In this document: positions 18,993-31,022 of the stretch, one piece after another | How the letters are laid out: each line of letters opens with the position of its first letter | How positions within the stretch are numbered: position 1 is the first letter of the stretch | Assembly (NCBI RefSeq): GCF_000711695.1 | Contig: NW_013546967.1 | Location: 51,941-115,940 of the forward strand | Source: Tilletiaria anomala UBC 951 | Taxonomy: Eukaryota; Basidiomycota; Exobasidiomycetes; Georgefischeriales; Tilletiariaceae | Reading direction: 5' to 3' | DNA: 64,000 nucleotides | The notes under the pieces: generated by a model | What the model was told of the DNA's origin: nothing | The model's database searches: none | The model's input: only the letters and a program-made list of their open reading frames with translations | Position numbers and translations under genes: made by a program

Positions 18993-21900
18993 TCAACACA
19001 GTCGCGCAAGGCTCTCGACGAGCCGCGCGACCCGAGCAACGTCCGCGCCCTCCTCACCCACGCCATCGCCGCCACCGCTGCTGCTGCTGCAAAGGACAGC
19101 ATCGCGCTGCGCGCGCGTAAGCTGGGTCTGGAAGCGCTGCAGCATGTCCCCATCCAGGAAGCCGGCAGGCGCCGCGACACGGTGCTCTGTGCGCATCGTG
19201 CGCCATCTGCGAGCGGGTCCGAGTCAGCACAGGCCAAAAACAAACCAAAAAAGGCACGGGGAGCAACAAGAGCCAGGGGCTAGGGCCCCAGGGCCAGACG
19301 CGCACTCACTCCTCGTACGAAATATCCCCGAGCGGCGGAACGACACGCTCGACGTTGCGCTCGACGCGGCTCAGCAGCTGCGCCTGCGCACGGTCCTCGA
19401 TGCGCGACACGACGCCAATCGCGCCGCCGGCCGTGGCGAACAGCAGCCGCGGCGTTGCCTCGGCCGGGCACGTAGCGCGTGGCAGCAGCGTCTCACCGCA
19501 GAACTTGTTGATCAGATCCCCATAGTGCCACACACCCCCGCGCCGCATGACGTGGCTGAACCCATCCTCCTCGCTCTCGCTCTCGCCCTCTTCCCGCGCC
19601 CGCGCGCGCCGCCGCGCTGCTGTCGCCGCAGGGAGCCGCGCGCGCTCCGAAATGTACACGTTGAACGAAATGTCGCTGCCGATATACTGCTGTGCCTCCG
19701 CGTCCAGCACCGCTGCAGCCGTCGTCCAGTACGGGTCGCAGTCACGCGCCAGCGTGTGGATCCTACCGTCGCGCGCGTCGACGCGCAGAACGCACATGGA
19801 GCGCATCGCGTCACCCACGACCAGCTCGCTCGCCGACGCCCCTCTCGACAATGTGCACGCCACAAACGCGCAGCCCCACGAGTCGGCAATCGCCAAGCGC
19901 GCCGGCGGCGACGCCGATGCCAACACCGACGGGTGCACAGCGACAGCGCCAGCGTCGTAGTCGAACACGCTCACGTCCGAGTTAATGGCTGCCGCGACAC
20001 GCGCGCCGACCTGCGCAAGCGCATACACGTTGCCAGTGACCCTGTGCGCAAACTCGAGCCTCAGTGCGCGCCCGCTCCGCTCTCCTCGCCGTGGGATGAC
20101 CTTGAATCCGAGAATGCGGCCTTGGACTGTCTCGCTCTGCCTCTCGTCAATGATGCCGGTGCCAACGACGACAAACGCCTCGTCGCCGCCGTCGCCGAGC
20201 CGCATCACCTCCACGCAGTTCGGCCGCTCGTTGTCCTCCAGCAGAGCAGTATCAAGCAGCTCAAAGTCGCCCTGGTCGAACACCTTCACCGAGCCACGCA
20301 CGGTATCGATCTTGCTGCGCCGGCCGTATGGGAGAAAGCGCCAGGTGGCGACGGCAACACAGGCCTCCTGCGGGTGCCGCGCCAGCGCGATCGGGTCGTC
20401 GTGCCCCAAGTCGACCCTGGTGATATCAAGCTTCTGCACCTCGCCCAGCTGCGCAATCTGCAGGCGGTCAGCGCTTAGCAGAGCGACGCACACCAGATCA
20501 CCATCCTCGACGGCGGAGAGCTGCGACATGGCAACGACGTCCCTCGCTTGCACTGCGCTATAGGTCAGCGAACCCTGCAGGCCCGGGTCCGACGCAATGA
20601 TGGTCGGCCGATCGCACGCGGCAAACACCCCAGCCCCAGCCGCAACGGCGACGGACGAGAGCGAGACGCTCTGACTGCCAAGGCTTGCCTCCTTGCGCTC
20701 AATGACGCGGATCGATCGGTTGATCGAGTCGGCTCTCGGCAGAACAAGCATGTAGAGAACAATGCTTCCATCGCCGAGACCGACGAACAGGTGGATCGGC
20801 ACGTCTTGCAGTCTGCTCTCAAATCGATGCAGCAGCACGCTCCTTGGCAGCGAAGCGTGAGGCAACAGATCCATCGACGGTGGTGTCACCACATCCAGAG
20901 AAGGCAGGCGATACAGCTCGACGGCATTGCTCTCCCACAGCCCCGCAGCGGCCAGTGCTCCTCCCTCTTGGGTGGACGGTTGCAAGTGGATGCAAGAGAC
21001 GGGACACGGGGTGGAAACCTTGGCAATGGTCGAGAATGCGCGATTGTTCTCGAGCTGCAGATGAATGAGCTCCAACTTGCTAGTTGCGAGGAGGACACTG
21101 CCGTCCGTCTGTGCCGAAGCGGCAGTGATGCTATTTGCAGGAGTGTGCGATGCTGTGACGCTGATCTCTCCGCCTTCAGCAGAGAGCAGATGCGCAGCGG
21201 CTGAAGTGACCAAAATGAATGCGCCTACCTGACCCGCAAGCCCGCTGACTGCAAACGTGGTATCGCCAGCGCTAATGCCTGCCTTTTGCAGATGGTGCGT
21301 CTGGTCGCGCAGCTGTCCCTCGGTGTCAAGCAGCCATAAGCGCCTACCATGCCTCGTTTCAAGGATGAATAGCTTGCCACCCTGGTTGTCCGCATCAACG
21401 GCCCACATGCCTGTCGCGTCGAGCTCGAGCTCGATCTCCGCGAGCGTGTCGACACTGACGCCGCTGCGGATGACGCGGAGACTGCCAGTCGAGTCGGTGC
21501 CGCTGGCGGTGATGACGCGCGCTTGCACAGCGTTGCCGGCACTCACGTCACCTCCGGCGCCGTCGTCGACGACAAAATCGAGAATGGGCCCGATCTGTGG
21601 CCAGCGGCGCACCTCGGCCAGTTGCAACTTTCTCGCTGCACCGCCAAAGGAAAGATTGATAAATGGTGCCGTAGGCGACGTTGGCGGAGACGAGGCAAGT
21701 GCAGAAGTCTGCATGACTGCATCTGCCCCATCGGCGCCGTCGTCACCTCCTTCTCTTGGTGCATCTCGAATCTGAACAAGCATCGAGTCGCCGCTGGAAC
21801 TGGCAACGTGCACGAACCCTTCGCCGAGGTAGGAAAGGCCATCAGGTCCGCCGGGTCTACTGACGTGGCCGAGCTGCTGGACAGAGATACGGAACGGCTG

Positions 21901-23920
21901 AGAACCGGGAAGGGTGTCTTCTGCAAAGTGCAAGGTGGCAACCTCGAGTGAACCTGCATGCGTGCAGTAGACAATGCGCCCGCTTGTACCAGATTCTCCC
22001 GCTCCATTGGCGTCGTCCCTGGACCGAGGCTCGGCGATGACAGCAGCAGCGACGACCTTGATCGGCATCTTGAGGATTACTTTGAGCACGGACATGCGCG
22101 AGCCAGTTGCAGTCGCAGTCATACCGCTGCCCACAGAGCTTCGCCTAGCACTCGCTGGGGATGAGAGCGGCCCAGAATGGGAGACCTCTGGCGAGATGGA
22201 CAGAGCCGACCCGCCGGGCTCGGCATTGGCATCCAGAGCAAGGGCACCGCTGTTGCTCCTGCGCGCACGCTTGCGGTTCTCGTTCTCAATGCTAGCAGGG
22301 CTGAATGCTGTATCTTGTTCTTTCGGCTCACCTGTGCTGCCGGAACTTGCCTTCCTGCGCTTAGAAGCATCCTGTGAGATGGTGAGGGCACTTGCTGCAC
22401 TAGCGCCTGTACTAACTTTGCTGCTAGCAGCGTTCATCGGCCTTACACCCTCGGCCCCCTGGGAAAATCTCGATGAAGTGCGGCGCTGATCGCTACTTTC
22501 TGAGCTAACGGCCCGTGGTGGCGGAACGTACAGCAGACAACCCTCGCAGAATACGACGACGCCCGCTCCCCAGTCGGCGGGTACCGCAATCAAGTGATGG
22601 GCACCAAGTGCATCCACAATGGGCAAAGGCACGTGGGACCTTGCGAGGGTCGAGCATGCAAGCTCCGCCTCCTCCGCTGCGACGACGGCTGCATCCTTCG
22701 TTCTGCCCGTCGCAGAAGGGCCGTACTTGGCTTTGGGTTTCTTGGCGTTTCCGCCAAGGCCGCTGCTTCCGTGACCTGGCGGCGCGCTTCCGCCTGGTTT
22801 GGCGGCAGACGCCGCGTCGCTCGGCTTTCGCTTGCTAGCACCACTGTTCTGCTGTGGCGGGTGGGGCACCTTGCGATTTGGGCCCCAAGGGACATTGACG
22901 AGCTGCTCTGCATCGGCATCAATGCTGTGGAAAGACAGCACAGGCACACATTGTGGGCCGAGACCTGCGATGCGAGAGGTGGAAGATGAGAGCGAGAGGA
23001 GCGCGAGCGTAGGCCCGCCTGCCAGGCCCGAGCCTGAAGTCGATTGGCGGTCAAGGAAGGTGGATGCGACCAAGGTCGGATGCGGCAGTCTGTAAATGCG
23101 AAAACAAGAATAAGCGACGTCTTCAATGCATTGCAAATATGTACTACTTCAGGACTCACCGAACGTTGAACGCAGATCTGGTCAAGGCGACCTTGGCCTC
23201 GGCGGGATCATATACAGGGCCCAGACCCACAGCGCTGGCGCGGCCACTCTTGGCTGCGCTACTGCTACCCGAAGACGCTCTGTCCTTTCCCTTTGCGCTT
23301 CTCCGTACTTGCGCATGCGTTCCTTCCCCGTCATCTACAGGCGATGCGAGCGGCACGACTTTGAGCAAGCCCGAGTGTGTGTGCGAAGCGATGTACGGTG
23401 GGTGGCGAGAAGCTGCTCGTGCTCCTACCGCTCCTGCCACAGCTGGCGCGACCATGCTGTCGATCAAGTCTTCGAGAAAAAGGCCTATGCCCAGCTCAGC
23501 GGCTGGTAGAGCGATCTCATCGAGCGGCAGAACGCTTTCGGTGACGAATGGGTTATATCGCTGCTGACTGCCATGAACGTGCTGGTCGTATCGCACGATG
23601 AGCAAGCGTGGAGAGTGATGGTCAGTCAAGATGGCGAGGCGGGAGAGATGAGATACATCGTTGGCGCTTGTCGAAGAGGTCGGAGATGCTGGCGCTGGAA
23701 TGGAGCGCAGCGCGACGATACGGGCGTTGAGCTCCAACCGAATAACCTCTTTTAGAACCTGTCCGTCGTCGGCGGCGTTACTACCCGAGGGTAAAGCGAG
23801 AAAGATGGCATTGGTGTGCTGCACGACAGCAAGGAGCGTGGGATGCGCAGGGATCAGATCGCGGACGAGCAAGGAGGAGTAGCTTGCTGTTGGCTGCTGC
23901 AGGTGGGAGATGACATGCAT
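18993..23920 (-). CDS. DDB1: DDB1-like damaged-DNA-binding / CUL4 adaptor (CPSF_A family)
   Basis: Three exons, 23920-23160, 23089-19310 and 19206-18993, encode 1584 residues. DDB1 bridges CUL4 to substrate receptors and acts in nucleotide-excision repair. The N-terminus (MHVISHLQQPTASYSSLLVR) matches the start of the MMS1_N/beta-propeller part. The C-terminal third has GRILGFKVIPRRG, VTGNVYALAQVGARVAAAIN and the ending WRTMRTEHRVAAPAGFLDGD followed by an ARLVESLARL helix, which correspond to human DDB1 '[21 protein letters not shown]' and its final helix. This separates it from CPSF160 and SF3B3. At about 445 residues longer than human DDB1, it carries Ser/Ala/Gly-rich inserts around 22150-22900 that look disordered. 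The antisense frame at 18946-20478 is a GC-rich shadow. Confidence 0.85.
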
Positions 23921-24832
23921 CTTTGCCACTTGCGTCCGGGGAAGGTGCGCTAATCAGAGTTACTCAAGAGGCCGCCTCCTTTTTCTCCTCCTGGAGGAAC
24001 AAGGAAGCTGTGGCTTTCCTTCCGGACTCGAAAGAGGACTGCTAGTAGGGACGAGTGCCGCCGAACGCACCAGGCGCACTTACTCAAGAGCAGTAAATGG
24101 AGCCTCAGCAACCCCAGCATCTTGCGCTTACCGCGTGTGACATTCATCATCGTAATGTAGGACTGTCTCACGTCTGCCAGCTGGAGGCCCCCCGCCCGCC
24201 AGGCGCAGCACTCTTGGCCAGCCGCGGCATCCGTGTCCCGCCTGGTCTGTTCCGGCTTCCGAAGACGGAGGATGGGTGTTCAAACAGGACAATACGTAAA
24301 TACATTTAAGTCAACGAACCGGCTTCTGATTAGATAAGCGATCGGGTTAGTCGGGTTCAGCGACCATCCAACGGATCTCCCTGGCGTTTGCTCATTGACT
24401 GATCGTGCTCTGCTCTCATTACCCATCGTGATGATCCTGCATCAAGTGTAGGTGAATAACGTTCAGTCATGTGCTTACCCCGAGAGTTTCTCATTGCTCC
24501 CATCATCGGCTCAGTATCCAGTCTTCCCCGCCAGCCAGGCGTCCATTGTCACTATCAGCTTGACATCAGCCATAGAGGCTGCTCGTTCGACATTCCTCTT
24601 GGAGAGCACCTCCAAGGCAAACTAATGGCCAGTAGCTGCTTTTCGTCCCAGGCTGCTGACACGAACATAATTTTGCAGCGACATATATAGATATATATAT
24701 AGCGGAGCTAGCTGCTTTCAACATGGCTACTTAACACCTTGCGCTACGATTTCCAATTACACACATCAAGTCGTACACGCTCGAATTTCATTCACACCTT
24801 CGTTTTAAGCTTTCTCGGCTCATCCGTCGTAG
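23921..24832. other. Intergenic region between DDB1 and the catalase relic
   Basis: About 900 bp with no supported gene. At 24681-24701 there is a strong TA-rich element (ATATATAGATATATATATAG) 132 bp before the relic's start codon, probably its former TATA box. A DDB1 promoter should lie near 23930-24100. Confidence 0.5.
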
Positions 24833-26697
24833 ATGAGACCTGTAAGTAATATTGTACTTCCTGTGGCCGGTTGAAGTCCAAGCTAATATACCCTCACGGT
24901 GATCCGACTTCAGCTCACTCGAATACGACCAAATCGTCCGCAGAAGATGCCGATGCGAAGACTGGCGTTTTCACCACTTCCAACGGCGTTTCCATGCCGC
25001 ATCCCTACGCTGTCCTGCATGCAGGCACCGAGGATTGGCCAGATGGTGCTCTGCTGCTGTAAGATTTTCACCTGATTGACTCTTTGTCTCATTGGTGCGT
25101 ACTCATGTCTTGCAACCTGAATCGAGGCTTGCTTTCTTACGGTGCCCCGCCTTGCAGCGATCGCGAGCGTATCCCCGAGCGCGTCGTCCATGCCAAAGGT
25201 GGTAGTGCACACGGTGTCTTCACATACACGCGCCCAAATCCAGAACTCAGCAGAGCCAAGCTTTTCAGCGAGGCGGGCAAGAAGACGCCCATCACAGCGC
25301 GCTTCTCGACTATCGGTGGGGGGTCAGGAAGTCACGATGCAGCACGCGACCCTCGCGGATTCTCCATCAAGTGCAAAACTGAAGAGGGAAACATGGACTG
25401 AGTCTTCAACGAAACGCCTATCGTTTTCCTGCGTGATCCGACAACGTTTGTGCACTTCATCCACACGCAAAAGAGGCACTCTGCTAGTTGCCTCACCCAT
25501 GCGGACGATTCGACGCGCGTTTGGGATTGGTGAGTCTCTCCCGCAAAATTCTCGCATCTAGTATCTCCCGGGTGGTCACTGACACACTTGCTTCGTCATG
25601 CCTTTCAGAGTAACCCCAAGGCAATCCATCAGATGGTCTACATGCTTGGCCCGAGTCGCATTCCCATCGCAACGCCTGCCGAACTGCAAGCGGCAAAGAT
25701 CAAACCGTTCGACCTGATGTAGACGTGGGACCGCAAGAATTTCCACTCCACGAGCTTGGTCAGCTTGAGCTAAATAGGAACGTCCCGAACAACTTTACCG
25801 AGATCGAGCAGAATGCTTTCAACCCTTCTCACCTCGTTCCGGGCCTGGAATCATCCGCAGACCCTCTCCTTCAGTCACGCTTGTTCTCCTACCCTGAAAC
25901 GCACCGCCACTGCATCGGCCCCAACTACCAGCAGCTGCCAGTGAACATACCTTCTGCCATCAAGCACACTAGCGGCATGTACAACTTCCAGTGCGACGGT
26001 GCTTCCACGTTCCTCAATCAGGGTGCGCGTCCGATCCATCTTTCGTCACTTGATCCACCGCACTTTATTGCACCCGACTACGAGCCCTACCGCGTCGCAG
26101 AAGCCCAAGACGGTCACGCGACCTTGTTCCTCTCCGGTGTCAGCCCACAGGACTTTGTCCAGCCGCGCGAGCTATACTGCCGCATATTCAACGACACGCA
26201 GAGTGAGATGTTCCTCAAGGATGCCAGCCGGCACATGTCCACAAGCACAAGCAAAGATGTGCTCGCGCGCCCCATCTCGGTCTTCCACCAGGTCGGTGTG
26301 CCTCTCACAGCGCAAATCGCCAAAAATGTCAGCGTGCAGAGTTACGAGAAGGATCTTGCCAAGATGCGCTTCATGGGCAGTCACAACCATAGCGCTGGCT
26401 TGTCGACTCAGCAGATGATCGTGAGTCCCGCAGAAGCGTGATTTTTTTGCTGGCGAAAGTGCTGACCGTTCATGATGAATGAACACTCACGCTCAGGCCG
26501 AGCTTTACCCGCAAAAGTACTATAGCAACGGCAAAGGTGCGCCTCCCAGTAATAGTAAATTTGACAAAGGCTACGCAAAGAGCAACGGAAAACCCAAATT
26601 CACTCCCAATGACAGTGTTGCAGGTGAGTACAATCCGCGCCGCAAGCATCAGGAGCCAACCTCTCCTCTCGCCAAGGTGAAGCAAACTTTGAGCTAA
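24833..26697 (+). pseudogene. Catalase relic (monofunctional haem catalase)
   Basis: Recognisable catalase blocks appear in order: [28 protein letters not shown] with the distal His, [71 protein letters not shown] and the proximal haem segment RLFSYPETHRHCIGPNYQQ with the ligand Tyr. It is broken by TAA at 25060-25062 (before DFHLID, where the family has Gln), TGA at 25399-25401 (where Trp is expected) and TAG at 25720-25722. A one-base deletion near 25733-25736 then changes frame. About 70-80 residues between 'MVYMLGPSRIP' and 'KPFDL', including the conserved YRHMNG..HTF region, are missing. Splice sites such as the intron from 25095 remain. The C-terminus after 26479 is unlike catalases. 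Confidence 0.87.
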
Positions 26698-27742
26698 TCA
26701 TCTTGATGCACGGTTTGCGCCCCGCATCTTCTGCATGGTAATGCAATTTATCCTGTATTTGAACACTGCACGTACTGCATAGAATAACAGTGACTACCTG
26801 TTCCGAATTGGTGGCTGCGTCTGTATTGGCACATGCGTGCAAACGAATGTTACATGCTGCAGAGCAGCGTAGCCGAGAGAACCTTTTATGCACATCGGAG
26901 GCCGGATGAAATGAAGACGGTCAGCCGCTACGGTAGGTGGTAGCAATCATCGTTAGAGCCCATAGGTTGCCCATGAAAAAATGCCCTGCATCGTGGATGG
27001 TCGACGGTGACGGGTTGTACTTTCCTCTGCAAAAGCCAAAGCGCACGTTGAGTGAATAGTGTACTTTTGCACAAAATCTTCTCTCCATCTTACGGTTCAT
27101 CTTGTTTATATTGAGTGCCATCCCTTGTCGACGGCAGAGGTACAGCTTAGGCGTATGTCGGTCGACGCTGCGCCACCTTGGTTCGGTTGGCTATCTTCCT
27201 TGGCTTCTCGGGGCGAGAGGCCATGTCCAGAGGCGCTGAACTCGGAGAGGGAGGGGAAGAGCGAGATGAGGTAAGTTCGACTCTGGGGACAAATGGCGAA
27301 GGGAAAGGGGGAAGCCAGGACGCACACGCCCATGCACAAGAGGAGACTCGAAAGTGAAAGCACGACTTCATTAAGGATAGAGGCGATGGAATGGATGTTG
27401 GTAGGAGGGTCTCTGTAGGAGCGTGAAATTGGATCACGTGACTAACCGTTATCTGTCGCGCACCGCGTTGCAACCGTGACGGTGCGACACCTCCAATCCA
27501 CCTACAAGCCCCCACCACACTATCGCTAATAGTAAAGGTAGAGGAGGGCTCCCTTTGCAGTCCTACATGTTGAGCACAATGAGTGGCCAAGCTCTTACTC
27601 TCCATGTTCTAACCTGTGTTGTTCTCGAAGTCATCATCCCTTCACACTATAAGCTGGTCTTACTAGCCGAAAGGAAGACACCTAACAGCGACCCGAAACC
27701 TTTCCCCTTTTGTTGCTCGATTGCACGTTGAAATTTCACAAA
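26698..27742. other. Intergenic region upstream of the LIM gene
   Basis: About 1 kb with no family-like frame on either strand. Longer frames around 27106-27605 on the minus strand are low-complexity and overlap one another. The LIM promoter is expected in the last few hundred bases. Confidence 0.45.
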
Positions 27743-30485
27743 ATGGCGACCTCCGTACGGCCACGCAGCAGCGACGGTAAGCCAAAGAGCGATGCATGGG
27801 CCAATCGGTAAGCCCACTAGTTCAAGCTGCTTGAATGGAAGGATCGGTCTTCTCACTTTGCCCCGCCTGTCCGACAGCTACCTCCTGGGAGAAGACACTT
27901 CCTCACTGGCCATCCCACAAGACTCAAGCGGAATGAGCGCCTCTAGATCGTCCTCCTTCGATGAAGACCGCAAGGCTCTGCGGCAGCTCCACGCGAGCAC
28001 CCTCGCCACAAGTGCAGGGCTGACCATGGGTCTGGCCAGCAGCATCAGCCGAGATCTGTACTCCAGCAGCGCGACGAATGGTAGCAGCGGATCAGGGGCC
28101 AACTCGAGATGCATATCCCTGACAGCCCCATCTACCGGCGGGGCGTACACCTCGCGATCTTCACAGCCGTCTTCGCCTCTTCTTACCCCTTCTACATCCT
28201 TTGCGCCAACCATTGCGGATCCGATGTCGGGTGCACTTTCCAAAGTTGTCGGCTCTCTCGTCGAGCCGCAAGAGACACGGGACAAATGGAACTGCAAAAG
28301 ATGCCACAGCATATTTGCCAGGGACGCCACCATTTACGCCGCACCTTCCTCCGGCACCATCTCCAGCTCTGCGGCTACTCCCGCCGCCGAGGAATCGCGG
28401 GGCAGGCAACCCGCTGACTCTGCATCTCGAAGCCGTAGCCGAGATCGATCCCCAGCAACACGCGGGTCCGATCCGGGTGCCTACTACTGCAGGAGCTGCT
28501 ACATTGCACTGTACGCACTTGGGTCTTGCGCGGGCTGCACACACCCGATACTCGGCACGACCAAAGAAGATGGGCCTTTTGTGCGTGTGAGCTCGACCGA
28601 CGAGCTTTACCACGGCCGCTGCTTCAAGTGTGGTTCGTGCGGCAAGGGAGGCGGCAAGCCGCCGCTGGGTGATGGAATCGAGATCATCATCGGCATGAAG
28701 TCAAAACCAACGTGTTTGGAGTGTTTCGACAAGCCGATGAAGCTTGCCAGTGTGCAGCCGGCCTCCGGTACACACTCGCTGACAATGCCACCATCCGAGG
28801 GAGAGATGCAGTCACATGAGCTACAGGGACGGAAGGGTCTCAGCGGCAACGCAGCGAGAAAAACCAAGATGGCTGCGAGCATTGCCGAGCTGAGCAGGCG
28901 CTTTGGAAAGGGAAGTGCTGTCGGTGCCTCCTCGGGTACAGGCCTGAAAACCAAGATGGCGCCACCTTCGCTCGTTCACTCTCAGCCTGTAGGCAGTGGC
29001 GGTGGCGTCACTAGTTCAAGGAGCACGAACTCCTTCAGCGGGGCAGCCTCCACGCCTTCGCCTGTCATTTCACCTTCCTCCTCCTTTGGCATGGGCATGG
29101 GCACCAGCACCGGTCGACCCGCGTCGCCGACAAAGCCAAAGCCGCTAACCGCCCAATTCACCGGCACGAGGTTCAATCTCGCTGCATTCCAGTCCACCCG
29201 GCCTGGGCATCTGAGCAGGAGCGACTCGCGCAGCAGGAGCTTGAGCCCCGTTAAGCGTGCTTATGCGGACGTACCGCAACCCGCAAACGCGAGTAAAGCG
29301 GCGGACGACATAGTACCGACAGCGCGCGCGAGCTTCGACGTACCGCGTTCGACATCGAGAGTGGACAGTATGCCAGCTGGCAGCCACGCTGAGGCCGCTG
29401 CTGTGAGGGTTGCCTCGTCGAAGTGTGCCCTTTGCGGCTTTGGGCCATTCGAGGGTCTGCAGAAAGGTGTGCAGGAGGCAGTCATGGTTGGCTTACAGAG
29501 CGGCGAACAGCTGCATCGCGAATGCTTCAACTGCGGCGTGTGCGCACATCCAATCGACGCAAGCAAGCCTTTTGTCCGCTTGGAGGATCTGCTTAGCGCG
29601 GGGGTTGGGGCTCAGAGCGAGCTGAGTGGTGACCTTGGCAGGCGCGAAGGGGTGCTCAAGAACAAATATGCTCACACGGCCTGTGCGCCAATCTCGCTCA
29701 TTCAACGGCCATCAGCAACATCTGCCACAGGCGCTTCGCACACTTCGGCAACGCTCACCCCGCCTGCGTCTTCAGCACAGGATCATGCAACGCACCAGCG
29801 TACACCTCGTTCGCGCGGCTCTTCGCCTGCTCCCAACGACAAGGCCGGCCCAGTTCTTGTCAGCAGCTATCTGCCCAAGCAGACGGGCATTAGCGTGAAC
29901 GCGAATGCGGTGCGGACTGACAGCAAGGTTTCCGTGCCTGCATCCATACCTGCCTCTGCTCATTCCCATCCTTCTATGCGAACGTTCAAGCCGACTGCGG
30001 GAGCGGCTCCACCGACCAAGTCGGCCTTTCTCACAGGTTCGGGTACGAGCAGCGTACATGCTAACGGTACCCCGCTCCCCAGCGAAAGTAGCAGGAATCC
30101 AGCGGCAGGAATGTTCGCAACACAGCCAAAGAAGCGCGCCACCAGCCCCGGTGGTGTCCAACAGCACACGTGGGCTACCAGCATGGGTAGTGGCACTACG
30201 ACTAGTACTGCCCCTTCTGCGGCGCGCTTTGGCGGCATGCAAGCGTGCCCAGCATGCCAGCGCACCGTCACGGCGCTCGAGTCTGTTCCTGGCCCGCGAG
30301 GCACGCGCTGGCACCGCGCTTGCCTCGTCTGCTGCGGCGACGGCGGTGCCGGGTGCAGAGTGGCGGCGCGCAAGTGCGGCAAGAAGCTCGATTCGGGCGC
30401 CAAGGTTGACGCGGAAGGCCGGGTTATGTGTAGAGATTGCTTCGACAAGACTATGCGCGAGAGCAGGGTTCTTCTCGCCAAGTGA
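27743..30485 (+). CDS. Triple LIM-domain protein
   Basis: Two exons, 27743-27807 and 27878-30485, encode 890 residues. The first exon reads MATSVRPRSSDGKPKSDAWA and joins in phase to RYLLGEDTS. Zinc-binding LIM modules lie at about residues 158-300 (WNCKRCHSIF ... CRSCYIALYALGSCAGCTHPI ... YHGRCFKCGSC ... CLECFDKP, interrupted by a Ser-rich insert), 537-626 (CALCGFGPFEG ... LHRECFNCGVCAHPI) and 811-879 (CPACQRTVTALE ... WHRACLVCCGD ... CRDCFDK). The linkers are Ser/Pro/Thr-rich and likely disordered. LIM proteins of this kind in fungi (paxillin-like Pxl1, or LIM-RhoGAPs) act at the actin ring or in polarity, but no RhoGAP domain is visible here, so the role is inferred only as a protein-protein scaffold. 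Confidence 0.8.
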
Positions 30486-31022
30486 TGATGCAGGCGGTAC
30501 TGCTCGCTGTATCCACGTGTAGAGGGCAGATGCGAAAAGAACCCGTGTGCCACACTTGGCGCAACCCTACATCTGTACTCGTACATCAATGCATTCGAGT
30601 CTGTCTGGGTGGTCTGGCAAAGTGCTCCCACGTGTGTTCATCAAATACAAGCTAGTTGAAGTAGCTAGTGAGCTATTAGCTGGCCACTTTCAAACCAATC
30701 AACGTCTCGCTACAAGCTTCGCTTTGACGGAATTTGCAATACCTTCAACCCAACTCATCACAATCTTCGCCGTCGCGAATTCGCGTCGCCACCTTTCGTA
30801 GAGAAAGAATTGTCGATATGCAAGGGTCTTGCAGAGTGCGATCCAGCTGTGGCTTGAATCGCGTGAGAAAGTGGATGTGATGCATGCCTTTGCATTGCTG
30901 TTGCTGTATTCGAGGAAAGTAGAAATAAACTTTGAGGAGGCAGTTAGCACCCAATCCATCACCCTTGCCCTCTCATCAGACAGGCCTTCTGCCATCCTGC
31001 TGCCCTTTCCCGCCCTCCACTC
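30486..31022. other. Intergenic region between LIM gene and phosphatase relic
   Basis: About 540 bp with no supported gene; the pyrimidine-rich end (30960-31090) leads into the relic. Confidence 0.4.

Noticed and set aside
18946-20478. 510-codon plus-strand frame rich in Arg/Ala/His
   Set aside because: Antisense shadow of the DDB1 C-terminal coding region; composition typical of reversed GC-rich codons.
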